Assembly: GCA_964491375.1 (NCBI GenBank)
Contig: CAZBGL010000227.1
Location: 1 to 13,361, forward strand
Reading direction: 5' to 3'
DNA: 13,361 nt
Source of the DNA: CAZBGL01 sp964491375
GTDB taxonomy: Bacteria > Desulfobacterota > Deferrisomatia > Deferrisomatales > Deferrisomataceae
In this document: in pieces, positions 1 to 5,896 of the stretch
Layout of the letters: each line of letters begins with the position of its first letter
Numbering within the stretch: the first letter of the stretch is position 1
Program-made: the position numbers and the translations under genes
The notes under the pieces: generated by a model
Seen by the model: the letters and a program-made list of their open reading frames with translations, nothing else
What the model was told of the DNA's origin: nothing
Database searches by the model: none

Positions 1-39
1 TTGGAGGAGGGCGGCCGCGGTCTGGACGAGGCGCCGCAT
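1..39 (-). CDS. N-terminus of a probable 4Fe-4S (NapH-like) membrane protein, cut by the window edge
   Basis: Only the first 13 codons are present, reading MRRLVQTAAALLQ. The ATG (39 to 37) follows the stop of the 43-residue CXXC peptide by three bases, so the two are almost certainly one transcript. A basic start followed by a hydrophobic LLQ segment resembles the N-terminus of membrane-anchored 4Fe-4S binding proteins. That family is the partner I would expect beside CD1871A-type peptides, but this comes from memory of family context. No iron-sulfur motif is inside the window, so the assignment rests on context plus 13 residues. Confidence 0.45.
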   Translation of the reverse strand, partial: MRRLVQTAAALLQ

Positions 40-42
40 GGG

Positions 43-174
43 TCAGCCGATCCCCATGCAGGCCAGGCACACGGAGGCCGCGGTCATGAGAACCTGCGTC
101 GCCTCGCCGAGCCACAGCCCCAGCGCCACCAGGCCCAGGGCTGCGGCGAGCGCCAGCGTCCATCCTCGGGCCAT
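43..174 (-). CDS. CD1871A-family CXXC-motif membrane micropeptide
   Basis: This is a 43-residue peptide starting MARGWTLALAAALG. One hydrophobic helix covers about residues 6-22, followed by a short amphipathic stretch. It ends in the signature VCLACMGIG, which carries a CxxC pair at the extreme C-terminus. That tail closely matches the CD1871A family of about 45-residue CXXC peptides found beside ferredoxin-type membrane proteins and thioredoxins. The ATG at 174 has a strong GGAGGG Shine-Dalgarno (plus 182-187) seven bases upstream. The stop is three bases before the next gene, so they are probably coupled. A membrane redox or metal-handling role is inferred from the cysteine pair and neighbours; no biochemical function is established that I know of. 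Confidence 0.72.
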   Translation of the reverse strand: MARGWTLALAAALGLVALGLWLGEATQVLMTAASVCLACMGIG

Positions 175-242
175 GTGCCAGCCCTCCGGCCGGGGTCCGG
201 GCCCTCCCCGGACCTCAGGTGAAGGCGGAACTCCCGGGGGCG

Positions 243-272
243 ATTCTAGCAGACCGCGCCGGCGGGGCCCAA
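243..272 (-). promoter_or_regulatory. Candidate sigma-70 promoter for the CXXC peptide/4Fe-4S unit
   Basis: On the minus strand a -35 box TTGGGC (plus 267-272) and a -10 box TAGAAT (plus 243-248) are separated by 18 bases. The predicted start lies near 236, giving a 5' leader of about 60 bases. The -10 box matches the consensus at five of six positions, which stands out in such GC-rich DNA. The promoter abuts the end of the upstream 45-residue gene, so the redox pair could be expressed independently of the methyltransferase. Confidence 0.45.
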
Positions 273-274
273 GC

Positions 275-412
275 TCACGCCCCGCCGTGCCGGGGCGGAT
301 GGACCACGAGGTCGGAGGGTACCGTGTACACCCGGCCGGCGCGCCGGGTACGGATCGACTGGACGTGACCCGGGCCCTGCGGGCACCCCCATTCTGCGCG
401 GGGGGTGCTCAT
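275..412 (-). CDS. 45-residue protein translationally coupled to the methyltransferase
   Basis: The product starts MSTPRAEWGCPQ and ends with a GRVYTVPSDLVVHPP segment. I do not recognise a family. Its ATG (412-410) overlaps the methyltransferase TGA (411-409) in the classical ATGA arrangement, so ribosomes finishing the methyltransferase can reinitiate here. About nine in ten codons end in G or C, as in neighbouring genes, which supports real coding. It is basic, has one cysteine (C10) and no membrane segment. The last codons fall in an inverted repeat (plus 278-297, 7-base arms CGCCCCG/CGGGGCG, 6-base loop) that may act in mRNA ending or stability, though no T-tract follows. Confidence 0.6.
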   Translation of the reverse strand: MSTPRAEWGCPQGPGHVQSIRTRRAGRVYTVPSDLVVHPPRHGGA

Positions 413-1110
413 CCGGGTTTGGAGGCGTGGACCACGGCCCGGGCCAGGGGGTGTATCGTCTCCAGTAGTTCCACGCGCACCCGGCGGAAGCCAGCCTGCT
501 CCAAGTCCTGGTGCCACCCGCCCGGCGACGCGGCCCCGGCCACGCACCACGCCCAGGCCTCGGGCAGGTCCGCGAGGCCCGGGGGGAGGGGAGCCACCCG
601 CACCAGGTCGCCGATGCACACCCTTCCGCCGGGCCGGAGGATGCGGTGGATCTCCCGGAGCAGCGCGGGCCGGTCGGGCACCAGGTTGGCCACCCCGTTG
701 AGCAGGACCCAGCCGGCCCACCCGTCCCTGAGGGGCACGCGGGGCAAGCGGCCGCGGATGCAACGCAGCCCCGGGGGTGGCCCCCCCTGCCGGAGCCTCG
801 CCAGCATGGGGGCCGAGGCGTCCAGGGCCGCCACCCGGTAGCCGCGGAGCGCCAGGAGCCAGGCGTCGAGACCGGCCCCGCACCCCAGATCGGCCACGGG
901 CCCGGGTCCTTCCACGTACTTCGCGACGGGTGCCGCCCCCACAAAGGCGGCGAGCACCCCCTGGGGCACCCGCTCCAGGTCCCCGGGGGAGTACCCCAGG
1001 GCCAGCGCCAGATCCGGGCCCGTGGCGACCGGAAGCGCCGAGGGGGCTTCGGAGCCATTGGTGCCGATGCTGTCGTAGACCGCCTGCACGACGGCTTCTA
1101 ACCCGTCCAC
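409..1110 (-). CDS. SAM-dependent class I methyltransferase, ArsM-like fold but lacking a key cysteine
   Basis: The product is 233 residues. The GTG start (1110-1108) is chosen because AAGGAGAG (plus 1113-1120) lies two bases upstream; the frame stays open further up but without coding character. An N-terminal LGYSPGDLERVPQG segment (38-51) matches the region preceding the Rossmann core in arsenite-methyltransferase-like proteins. SAM motif I is DLGCGAG (74-80), the acidic end of strand 2 is D97, and LRPGGRVCIGDL (158-169) is the post-core motif. ArsM enzymes carry NCVINL at the active site; here it is NGVANL (138-143), with glycine at 139 in place of the arsenic-binding cysteine. True arsenite methylation is therefore unlikely and the substrate is unknown. 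It heads an operon with the 45-residue protein. Confidence 0.8.
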   Translation of the reverse strand: MDGLEAVVQAVYDSIGTNGSEAPSALPVATGPDLALALGYSPGDLERVPQGVLAAFVGAAPVAKYVEGPGPVADLGCGAGLDAWLLALRGYRVAALDASAPMLARLRQGGPPPGLRCIRGRLPRVPLRDGWAGWVLLNGVANLVPDRPALLREIHRILRPGGRVCIGDLVRVAPLPPGLADLPEAWAWCVAGAASPGGWHQDLEQAGFRRVRVELLETIHPLARAVVHASKPG

Positions 1111-1180
1111 GACTCTCCTTTCGTTGGGGCGCAGGAGGCTCGCCGGGGTGCCCGTCCAGGGTACCCCGCGCTCACCGGAG

Positions 1181-1206
1181 CGCCATGCGCCGGGCGCCCG
1201 GTGGCG
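1181..1206. repeat. Inverted repeat in the divergent intergenic region
   Basis: CGCCA (1181-1185) pairs with TGGCG (1202-1206), enclosing the perfect 12-base palindrome CCGGGCGCCCGG (1190-1201). It sits between the divergent methyltransferase and thioredoxin genes. With no T-tract it is not a standard terminator. It could be a regulator binding site or an RNA hairpin in the methyltransferase leader. GC-rich DNA produces such palindromes by chance, so weight is low. Confidence 0.3.
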
Positions 1207-1245
1207 GGGGCCGTCTCTCCCCGAACCGCCGTTCCGAGCATCGAG

Positions 1246-1275
1246 TTGACCGCTGTGGGCCACAAGGGGTAGGGT
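1246..1275 (+). promoter_or_regulatory. Candidate sigma-70 promoter for the thioredoxin lipoprotein gene
   Basis: A -35 box TTGACC (1246-1251) is followed after 18 bases by TAGGGT (1270-1275). The -35 is five of six to consensus. Transcription would begin near 1282, leaving about 58 bases before the ATG at 1340. No other good pair was seen on this strand in the intergenic region. Confidence 0.45.
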
Positions 1276-1339
1276 TACCGGCCTCGCTTGGAGAACCGGG
1301 GCGTGCCAGAGGTGGAATCCCCGTTTCGGGAAGAGGGCG

Positions 1340-1882
1340 ATGCAGGCAAGGGAGACCATCCGCCGGGGCCGGATCTTCTCACTGGTCCTAGTTGTTGTAG
1401 CGGTCGTCGTGATCGGCTGTTCGCCCGGATCCTCCCCTTCGAAGGTGGAGGTGGGCTCCCCTGCGCCGGACTTCGTGCTCCGGGGCTTGGACGGTACCCA
1501 GTATCGTTTGAGCGACCTCCGGGGCAAGGTGGTGTTCGTGAACCTGTGGGCCACCTGGTGCCCCCCGTGCCGGGAGGAGCTGCCCAGCATGGTCCGATTC
1601 TACCAGGAATACCATGGGCGAGGGGTGGAGATCCTCGCGGTGTCCGAGGACCGCGACGTGGGGGCGGTGCGCCGAGCGATCCTGCGGTACGGGATTCCTT
1701 TTCCGGTGCTCATGGACGAGGACAAAAGGGTTTACAACCTGTACAGGGCCACCGGTGTCCCCGAGACCCATCTCATCGATCGCAGGGGTATCCTGCGTCG
1801 CACCGTGATCGGGCCGTTCGACTGGACGGCACTCGAGGTGCGCGAGACCGTGGAAGCCCTGCTCGCGGAGGACGGGAAATAG
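1340..1882 (+). CDS. TlpA/ResA-family thioredoxin-like lipoprotein
   Basis: The product is 180 residues. A lipoprotein signal is clear: basic n-region (ARETIRRGR), hydrophobic core (about 12-25) and lipobox VVIGC with C27 as the lipidated cysteine. The mature part begins VGSPAPDFVLRGLDG (38-52), the AhpC/TSA-Redoxin entry motif. The active site is WCPPC (73-77) and the cis-proline loop is GVPETHLID (139-147). This is the architecture of extracytoplasmic thiol-disulfide reductases that reduce apocytochrome c or other periplasmic disulfides. Its partner cannot be named from the window, but the CXXC membrane peptide across the divergent region makes a shared redox role plausible. An AGAGGG element precedes the ATG. 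The 54-residue gene follows nine bases after the stop. Confidence 0.88.
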   Translation: MQARETIRRGRIFSLVLVVVAVVVIGCSPGSSPSKVEVGSPAPDFVLRGLDGTQYRLSDLRGKVVFVNLWATWCPPCREELPSMVRFYQEYHGRGVEILAVSEDRDVGAVRRAILRYGIPFPVLMDEDKRVYNLYRATGVPETHLIDRRGILRRTVIGPFDWTALEVRETVEALLAEDGK

Positions 1883-1891
1883 GACGCACCG

Positions 1892-2056
1892 ATGAAGCCT
1901 TCCTCCCTTCGTCGCTATACGTGCAGCGACTACCGGGAAGAGATGCGGCTGCTGGGCCTGCGGCGCCGCCTGGAGCAGGAGGACCTGACGCCCGACGAGC
2001 GCCGCAGGCTGGAAGAAGAGATCCGGCGCCTGGAGCGAGAGATGGGGATGGACTGA
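1892..2056 (+). CDS. Small highly charged helical protein, 54 residues
   Basis: It begins MKPSSLRRYTCSDYREEMRL and ends LEREMGMD. About 30 residues after the CSDYREEM segment form a predicted charged helix or coiled coil of Leu-Arg-Glu repeats (22-50). I associate this pattern (YTCxDYREEM..LL, then LTxxERxxLxxEIxxLE..MGM) with uncharacterised short proteins in delta-proteobacterial genomes, but cannot name a family. It starts nine bases after the thioredoxin lipoprotein stop with AGGA (1881-1884) as ribosome site, so the two are probably cotranscribed. One cysteine (C11) lies just before the helix. It ends 29 bases before the convergent chemoreceptor gene. Confidence 0.7.
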   Translation: MKPSSLRRYTCSDYREEMRLLGLRRRLEQEDLTPDERRRLEEEIRRLEREMGMD

Positions 2057-2085
2057 GCCGTCCGCAGCCGCGGGGTCGGAAGGAG

Positions 2086-4149
2086 CTAGGTCTGGAATCG
2101 GGCCGTGAGATCCCGCAAGCCTTCGGCCTGTCGGGCCAGGATGTCGGCGGTCCGGGCGATCTCCTCTCCTGCCCGGGTGTTCTCGGCCACCCCCTGGGCG
2201 ATCTGGTCCAGGTTCCCGACCAGGTCTTGCACCGTGGTGGCCAGCTGATCCGTGGCGGCAGCGATTTGCTGGATCTGGGTGGCGGCCCCGCCGATCCGGT
2301 CCTCGACCTCTCCGATGGACCGGGCGGCGTTCTCCCCGAGGCTTCTCCCCTGTTCCACGGCCTCGATCCCCTGCTCCATCGCCTCCATGGCCCGGCGTAC
2401 CTGGGACTGGATGCCTTCGATGGTCTCGCCGATTTCGCCGGTGGCCTTGACGGTCTTTTCGGCGAGCTTTCGGACCTCGTCGGCCACCACGGCGAACCCC
2501 CGGCCGTGCTCGCCGGCCCTTGCGGCCTCGATGGCGGCGTTCAGGGCCAGAAGGTTCGTTTGGTCCGCGATGTCCTCGATCACCCGGACGACCGATCCGA
2601 TCTTTTCGGCCTCGGCTCCTAGCCCCCGGACCACCTCGCCGGCCTGACTCACCACCGAGGCGATCTCCTGCAGGGCCTCGCCGGTCTGCCGAACCACCTG
2701 CGAGCCGTCGGCAGCCAGGTGCCGCACGGCGTCGGCGGCCTCCGATACCTCTGAAGTGTTTCGGGCCACCTCCTGAACGGTGGATCCCATCTGCTCGCCG
2801 CTGGCGGCCAGAAGCTGTGTGCGTTCCGCGATCTCGTTGCTGCTGGAACCGATCTGGGAGGTGCTGGCCGAGAGCTCTTCCGATGTGCCGGCCAGTTCAC
2901 CGGCTGCTTCTTTGACCTCTTGGATGATGAACCGGAGCTTGTCCGCGAACACGTTGAACCAGATGGCCAGCTCGTCGAACTCATCCCGCTGGGCCTGTTG
3001 GAATACCTCGCACTCGGAACAGTCCTCGAGCTTACCGGATAGAATCGTGGGGCACTGTACCTTCTCCTTGACGAGCTGCATCGAACCGACTTTGCTCCAG
3101 CATGCGTCGGCTTGTCCGTAGAGGGTACACTCCTCGTGGCCGCATTCCTTCACGCGGGCACAGGTCACATATCGAACGGCCAGGCGCCGCGTCAGGTCGC
3201 CTTCGCCGGCGGCCAGATCCTTCAGGGCAGACACGGTCTGGTTCAGCCGGCGCGACATGGCCACGGCGATCCACCCCAGGAGTCCGACCACCAGCAGCCC
3301 GCTGGCGATGGCCACGGCCACGAAGATCTCCTGGGCCCGTTCCGTGGCCCGGTTCGCGGCTTGCCGGTATTGTTGCCGCTCTCGCTCGAGGCGCGAAGAG
3401 GCCTGCGCGGATACCCGATTGAGCTCGGCCAAGGCCCGGTCGGCCTGTTCCCTGGCCCGGAGGCTGGCGAGGATCCCTTGGGCGGCGTCCTGGAAGGCGC
3501 GCTCGTATCGGTCGACCAGCGGCAGGAACCGCTCCCCCGTCCCATAGGGGAGGTTCTCGATGGCCTCCCGGAACCGCCGGAGCTCCTCGCGGTGCTTGGC
3601 GAGGGATGCGTTGTCGTGGCGTAGGAAAAAATCCTTTTCCCAACGGCGCACCAGGAGCAGGGACTCGATGAGGCGGCCGCCGTCGAGTCCGGTTTCCAGT
3701 TCGTGGGCCGCTTGGCGGAATACGCCTCGGAACCCTTCGTCTTCGGAGAAACCGACCTTGGCCCGTTGATTCACCCAGTTGGAGCTGGCCGCGCAAAACG
3801 CCTCCAGGCTGGTCTTCATGCTCTGGAAGAGCTGGACTAGGTCGCCGGAAAGACCCTGCCCGATGTGGTCGAGTATCCGGGGCCCTTCGGTGCGCAGGCG
3901 CCTCAGGCCGTTGCGCACGGAGACCACGGTTTCTTCGTTGAGTTCGTGGAGGTCCTCGACGAGGAACAGGATCTCCATCTGGAGGTTCACGAGCTGATCG
4001 TGGACGTCCTCCAGGCGCTGGACCTGGGCCGCTCGAGCGGCTTGGCCTTTGAGGGTCTTCACCGCACCCAGAACCACCACGGTCAGCGAAACGACCACCG
4101 CGACGACGGCCAAACCGCAACGACGCCGATAGGTCAACCGGATGCGCAT
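2086..4149 (-). CDS. Methyl-accepting chemotaxis protein with a cysteine-rich module inserted in HAMP
   Basis: The product is 687 residues. The ATG at 4149 has GGAGGAGG just upstream and lies downstream of a sigma-28-like promoter; the longer open frame to 4260 would begin above that promoter. Order: TM1 (about 12-31), helical periplasmic sensor (about 33-270, including RRWEKDFFLRHD at 168-179), TM2 (about 275-297), HAMP first helix ending GDLTRRLAV (317-325), seven-cysteine insert (C330, C336, C341, C350, C366, C377, C380), HAMP second helix (DEFDELAIWFNVF, 389-401), then a long signalling hairpin. Its tip IEDIADQTNLLALNAAIEAA (524-543) is canonical for binding CheA and CheW. No CheR-tethering pentapeptide is present; the protein ends ARFQT. 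The insert resembles two-CW-type modules and may bind a metal or sense redox state. The stimulus is unknown. Confidence 0.92.
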   Translation of the reverse strand: MRIRLTYRRRCGLAVVAVVVSLTVVVLGAVKTLKGQAARAAQVQRLEDVHDQLVNLQMEILFLVEDLHELNEETVVSVRNGLRRLRTEGPRILDHIGQGLSGDLVQLFQSMKTSLEAFCAASSNWVNQRAKVGFSEDEGFRGVFRQAAHELETGLDGGRLIESLLLVRRWEKDFFLRHDNASLAKHREELRRFREAIENLPYGTGERFLPLVDRYERAFQDAAQGILASLRAREQADRALAELNRVSAQASSRLERERQQYRQAANRATERAQEIFVAVAIASGLLVVGLLGWIAVAMSRRLNQTVSALKDLAAGEGDLTRRLAVRYVTCARVKECGHEECTLYGQADACWSKVGSMQLVKEKVQCPTILSGKLEDCSECEVFQQAQRDEFDELAIWFNVFADKLRFIIQEVKEAAGELAGTSEELSASTSQIGSSSNEIAERTQLLAASGEQMGSTVQEVARNTSEVSEAADAVRHLAADGSQVVRQTGEALQEIASVVSQAGEVVRGLGAEAEKIGSVVRVIEDIADQTNLLALNAAIEAARAGEHGRGFAVVADEVRKLAEKTVKATGEIGETIEGIQSQVRRAMEAMEQGIEAVEQGRSLGENAARSIGEVEDRIGGAATQIQQIAAATDQLATTVQDLVGNLDQIAQGVAENTRAGEEIARTADILARQAEGLRDLTARFQT

Positions 4150-4194
4150 GGGAACCTCCTCCCCGCGTCGAACACGAGAACAAGCCGTTTCCTC

Positions 4195-4221
4195 GGATCG
4201 GCCGGGTGCCCGAAAACTTGA
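4195..4221 (-). promoter_or_regulatory. Sigma-28 (FliA)-type promoter of the chemoreceptor gene
   Basis: On the minus strand TCAAGTTT (plus 4214-4221), an 11-base spacer and GCCGATCC (plus 4195-4202) match the flagellar consensus TAAAGTTT-N11-GCCGATAA at 13 of 16 positions with exact spacing. Transcription would start near 4188, about 39 bases before the ATG at 4149. A FliA promoter in front of a chemoreceptor is expected in motile bacteria and also decides the start codon. Confidence 0.72.
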
Positions 4222-4247
4222 GCCCCCCGTGGCCGGGTGCCGAAGGG

Positions 4248-4288
4248 TGATCCACGTCATGGTCCTTCGGTCCGCTGTCCGGCATAGA
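4248..4288 (+). promoter_or_regulatory. Candidate CRP/FNR-family site and promoter upstream of the ygbA homologue
   Basis: GGTGA-TCCACG-TCATG contains the half-sites TGA (4248-4250) and TCA (4257-4259) spaced by six bases, as in CRP/FNR-family palindromes. Its centre, 4253.5, lies 41.5 bases before a start predicted near 4295 from a weak -10 (CATAGA, 4283-4288), the class II activator position. A 7-base inverted repeat (4308-4323) lies in the leader. HcpR or DNR-type regulators of this family control nitrosative-stress genes, which fits the gene, but the palindrome is imperfect. Confidence 0.3.
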
Positions 4289-4345
4289 GGGTCTTAACCG
4301 AACCGATCGCGGGCAAGCCCGCGGGCACGCTTCCGAGGAGGGATC

Positions 4346-4702
4346 ATGGGAGAACGACACCCGAGGATGCAGCGGGAGCGCCGCACCATCGAGGCCATGA
4401 TCCGGCTGTACTGCCGTGATCACCACGGCGGGGGCCGGAGTCTCTGTCCCGGGTGCGCGGAACTGCTCGACTACGCCTTCCGGCGGCTGGACCGGTGCCC
4501 CTTCCAGGAGGGCAAGACCACCTGCGCCAAGTGCCCGGTCCACTGCTACAAGCCCTCGATGCGGGAGAAGGTGCGGGAGGTGATGCGGTATTCCGGCCCC
4601 CGCATGCTCTGGCGCCACCCGGTGCTGGCCCTGTTCCACCTGCTGGACGGCCGGCGCAAGGAGCCGGTGCGCCCCCCCACACGGGCCGGCACGGACCCAT
4701 GA
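4346..4702 (+). CDS. ygbA: YgbA family nitrosative-stress protein (nitrous oxide-stimulated promoter family)
   Basis: The product is 118 residues and has the family core throughout: RRTIEAMIRLYCRDHHG (12-28), LCPGCAELLDYA (33-44), RLDRCPF (47-53), CAKCPVHCYKP (60-70) and REVMRYSGPRML (77-88), then RHPVLALFHLLDG. Seven cysteines (C23, C34, C37, C51, C60, C63, C67) suggest metal or iron-sulfur binding. The Escherichia coli homologue is repressed by NsrR and induced by nitric oxide; its biochemical role is unclear to me. The start is well supported by GGAGGG ending five bases before the ATG. A hairpin and the permease gene follow. The C-terminal Pro/Arg-rich tail past 102 is outside the conserved domain. 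Confidence 0.9.
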   Translation: MGERHPRMQRERRTIEAMIRLYCRDHHGGGRSLCPGCAELLDYAFRRLDRCPFQEGKTTCAKCPVHCYKPSMREKVREVMRYSGPRMLWRHPVLALFHLLDGRRKEPVRPPTRAGTDP

Positions 4703-4765
4703 CGCCGTCTGCCCGGTCGCGGACGACCCCGCCCGTCCAGACCGGGAGCTCGAAGATCGTGATCC

Positions 4766-4785
4766 CCGGGACGCTCCCGTCCCGG
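4766..4785. repeat. Perfect hairpin between the ygbA homologue and the permease gene
   Basis: CCGGGACG (4766-4773) and CGTCCCGG (4778-4785) form an 8-base stem with loop CTCC, 63 bases after the ygbA-like stop. No T-tract follows, and the permease ribosome site begins ten bases later. It may protect upstream mRNA ends or act as an attenuator or operator rather than as an intrinsic terminator. Confidence 0.4.
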
Positions 4786-4805
4786 ACCCGTTCCAGGAGG
4801 GTACG

Positions 4806-5648
4806 TTGCTGTCTCCGGGCCAGCGCCACATGTTGGCGGCCACGTTTTTGTTCTCCCTGATGGGGGCCCTGGTGAAGCTCCTGAGGCCCATTCCGGCCCA
4901 CGAGGTGGTGTTCTTTCGGGCACTGGTTTCGCTGGCGGCGTGCTGGGTCGCGATCCGGCGCCGCCGGATGAGCCCCTGGGGCCGGAACCGTCCTCTCCTG
5001 CTGGCCCGGGGCGCGGCCGGAACGGCCGCGCTCCTCCTGTTCTTCCACACCCTGCAGGCCATGCCGCTGGCCACGGCGGTTACCGTGCAGTACCTGAACC
5101 CCATCTTTACGATCTTGATCTCCGGGCTGGCGCTGGGCGAGGCGGCCCGGGCTGGGCAGTGGGCCGGGTTCGTGGTGTGCTTTGCCGGGGTGGCCCTCAT
5201 GAAGGGTTTTGACCCCCGGGTGTCGCTGCCGGACCTGGGCCTGGGCATCGCCGCAGCGGGGTTCTCGGCGGTGGCGTACAACCTGGTGCGAAAGCTCCGG
5301 GACACCGACGATCCCCTCGTGGTGGTGCTGTACTTTCCCCTGGTGACCGTGCCGGTGGTGGGCCCGTACACCCTCGCCCACTGGGTCCAGCCCCGGGGCC
5401 TCCAGTGGATCGGGCTCGTGGCCGTGGGGCTTCTCACCCAGGCCGCCCAGGTGCACCTCACCCGCGCCTTCCACCTGGAACGGGCGGCCAACGTGAGTCA
5501 CTTCACGTACCTGGGTTCCCTGTACGCCCTGGTCCTGGGATACCTCCTGTTCGGCGAGACCGTGCCGCCCCCCGCCCTGGCCGGCATGGCCCTGGTGGTG
5601 GCCGGGGTGCTCTGGGCCACCCGGGCCGGCGGCCCGGAGGCCTCCTAG
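4806..5648 (+). CDS. EamA/DMT-superfamily permease, ten membrane segments
   Basis: The product is 280 residues. The TTG start at 4806 is preferred because AGGAGG (4795-4800) is five bases upstream; the in-frame ATG at residue 9 is the alternative. Two EamA repeats of about five hydrophobic helices each are visible, roughly 10-135 and 145-273. The first contains FFRALVSLAACW (36-47) and the RamA-like AMPLATAVTVQYLNPIFT stretch (85-102); the second has the mirrored ERAANVSHFTYLGSLYALVLG region (225-245) ending in LFGETVPP. These are hallmarks of drug/metabolite transporters that export amino acids, purines or other small molecules. The substrate cannot be read from sequence. It is probably cotranscribed with the ygbA-like gene 104 bases upstream, although a hairpin intervenes. 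Confidence 0.88.
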   Translation: MLSPGQRHMLAATFLFSLMGALVKLLRPIPAHEVVFFRALVSLAACWVAIRRRRMSPWGRNRPLLLARGAAGTAALLLFFHTLQAMPLATAVTVQYLNPIFTILISGLALGEAARAGQWAGFVVCFAGVALMKGFDPRVSLPDLGLGIAAAGFSAVAYNLVRKLRDTDDPLVVVLYFPLVTVPVVGPYTLAHWVQPRGLQWIGLVAVGLLTQAAQVHLTRAFHLERAANVSHFTYLGSLYALVLGYLLFGETVPPPALAGMALVVAGVLWATRAGGPEAS

Positions 5649-5896
5649 GCCGGGCCCGGCACCCAGCCATCCGGGGAAGGGGCAGCTCAAGCCTTTGGGG
5701 ACACGTTCGGTTGCTCGGCCCGCACAGACGCCCTCGCCGAGGGGCTGAGCGTGCGCTTCCGCCACCTGCCATCGGATGGCGGCGGGAGAGGGGACCGTGG
5801 GAGGAAGCCAGCCGGCCTGTTCGCGGGACACAGACTTTGTGTAAGGGGAGCGGCCTTCCAGCCGGACCCCAGAGGCCGTAGCACGGAACCGCCTCG
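5649..5896. other. Structured non-coding spacer upstream of the six-gene operon
   Basis: No open frame here has convincing codon use. Several small inverted repeats are present: GCCGGGCCCGGC (5649-5660) directly after the permease stop, CCCTC/GAGGG (5731-5743), a CCGCC...GGCGG structure around 5759-5786 containing GCCATCGGATGGC, and ACACA/TGTGT near 5827-5841. A minus-strand frame (5687-5884) has a GTG start but no good ribosome site. I compared it with cobalamin, molybdenum-cofactor and c-di-GMP riboswitch cores from memory and found no match. It may hold transcription-end structures or an RNA leader. Confidence 0.35.

Noticed and set aside
4150..4260. Upstream extension of the chemoreceptor to the ATG at 4260
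   Set aside because: The extra 37 residues lie across the sigma-28-like promoter and lack coding character. The ATG at 4149 has an ideal ribosome site.
5800..5880. Possible cobalamin riboswitch suggested by AGCCGG and ACACAG-type strings
   Set aside because: The order and spacing of the conserved core and B12-box elements are not met, and the downstream genes have no cobalamin link.
5687..5884. Minus-strand frame of 65 codons in the spacer before the operon
   Set aside because: The GTG start has no good Shine-Dalgarno and I recognise no family. It is treated as non-coding, although a repeated element cannot be excluded.
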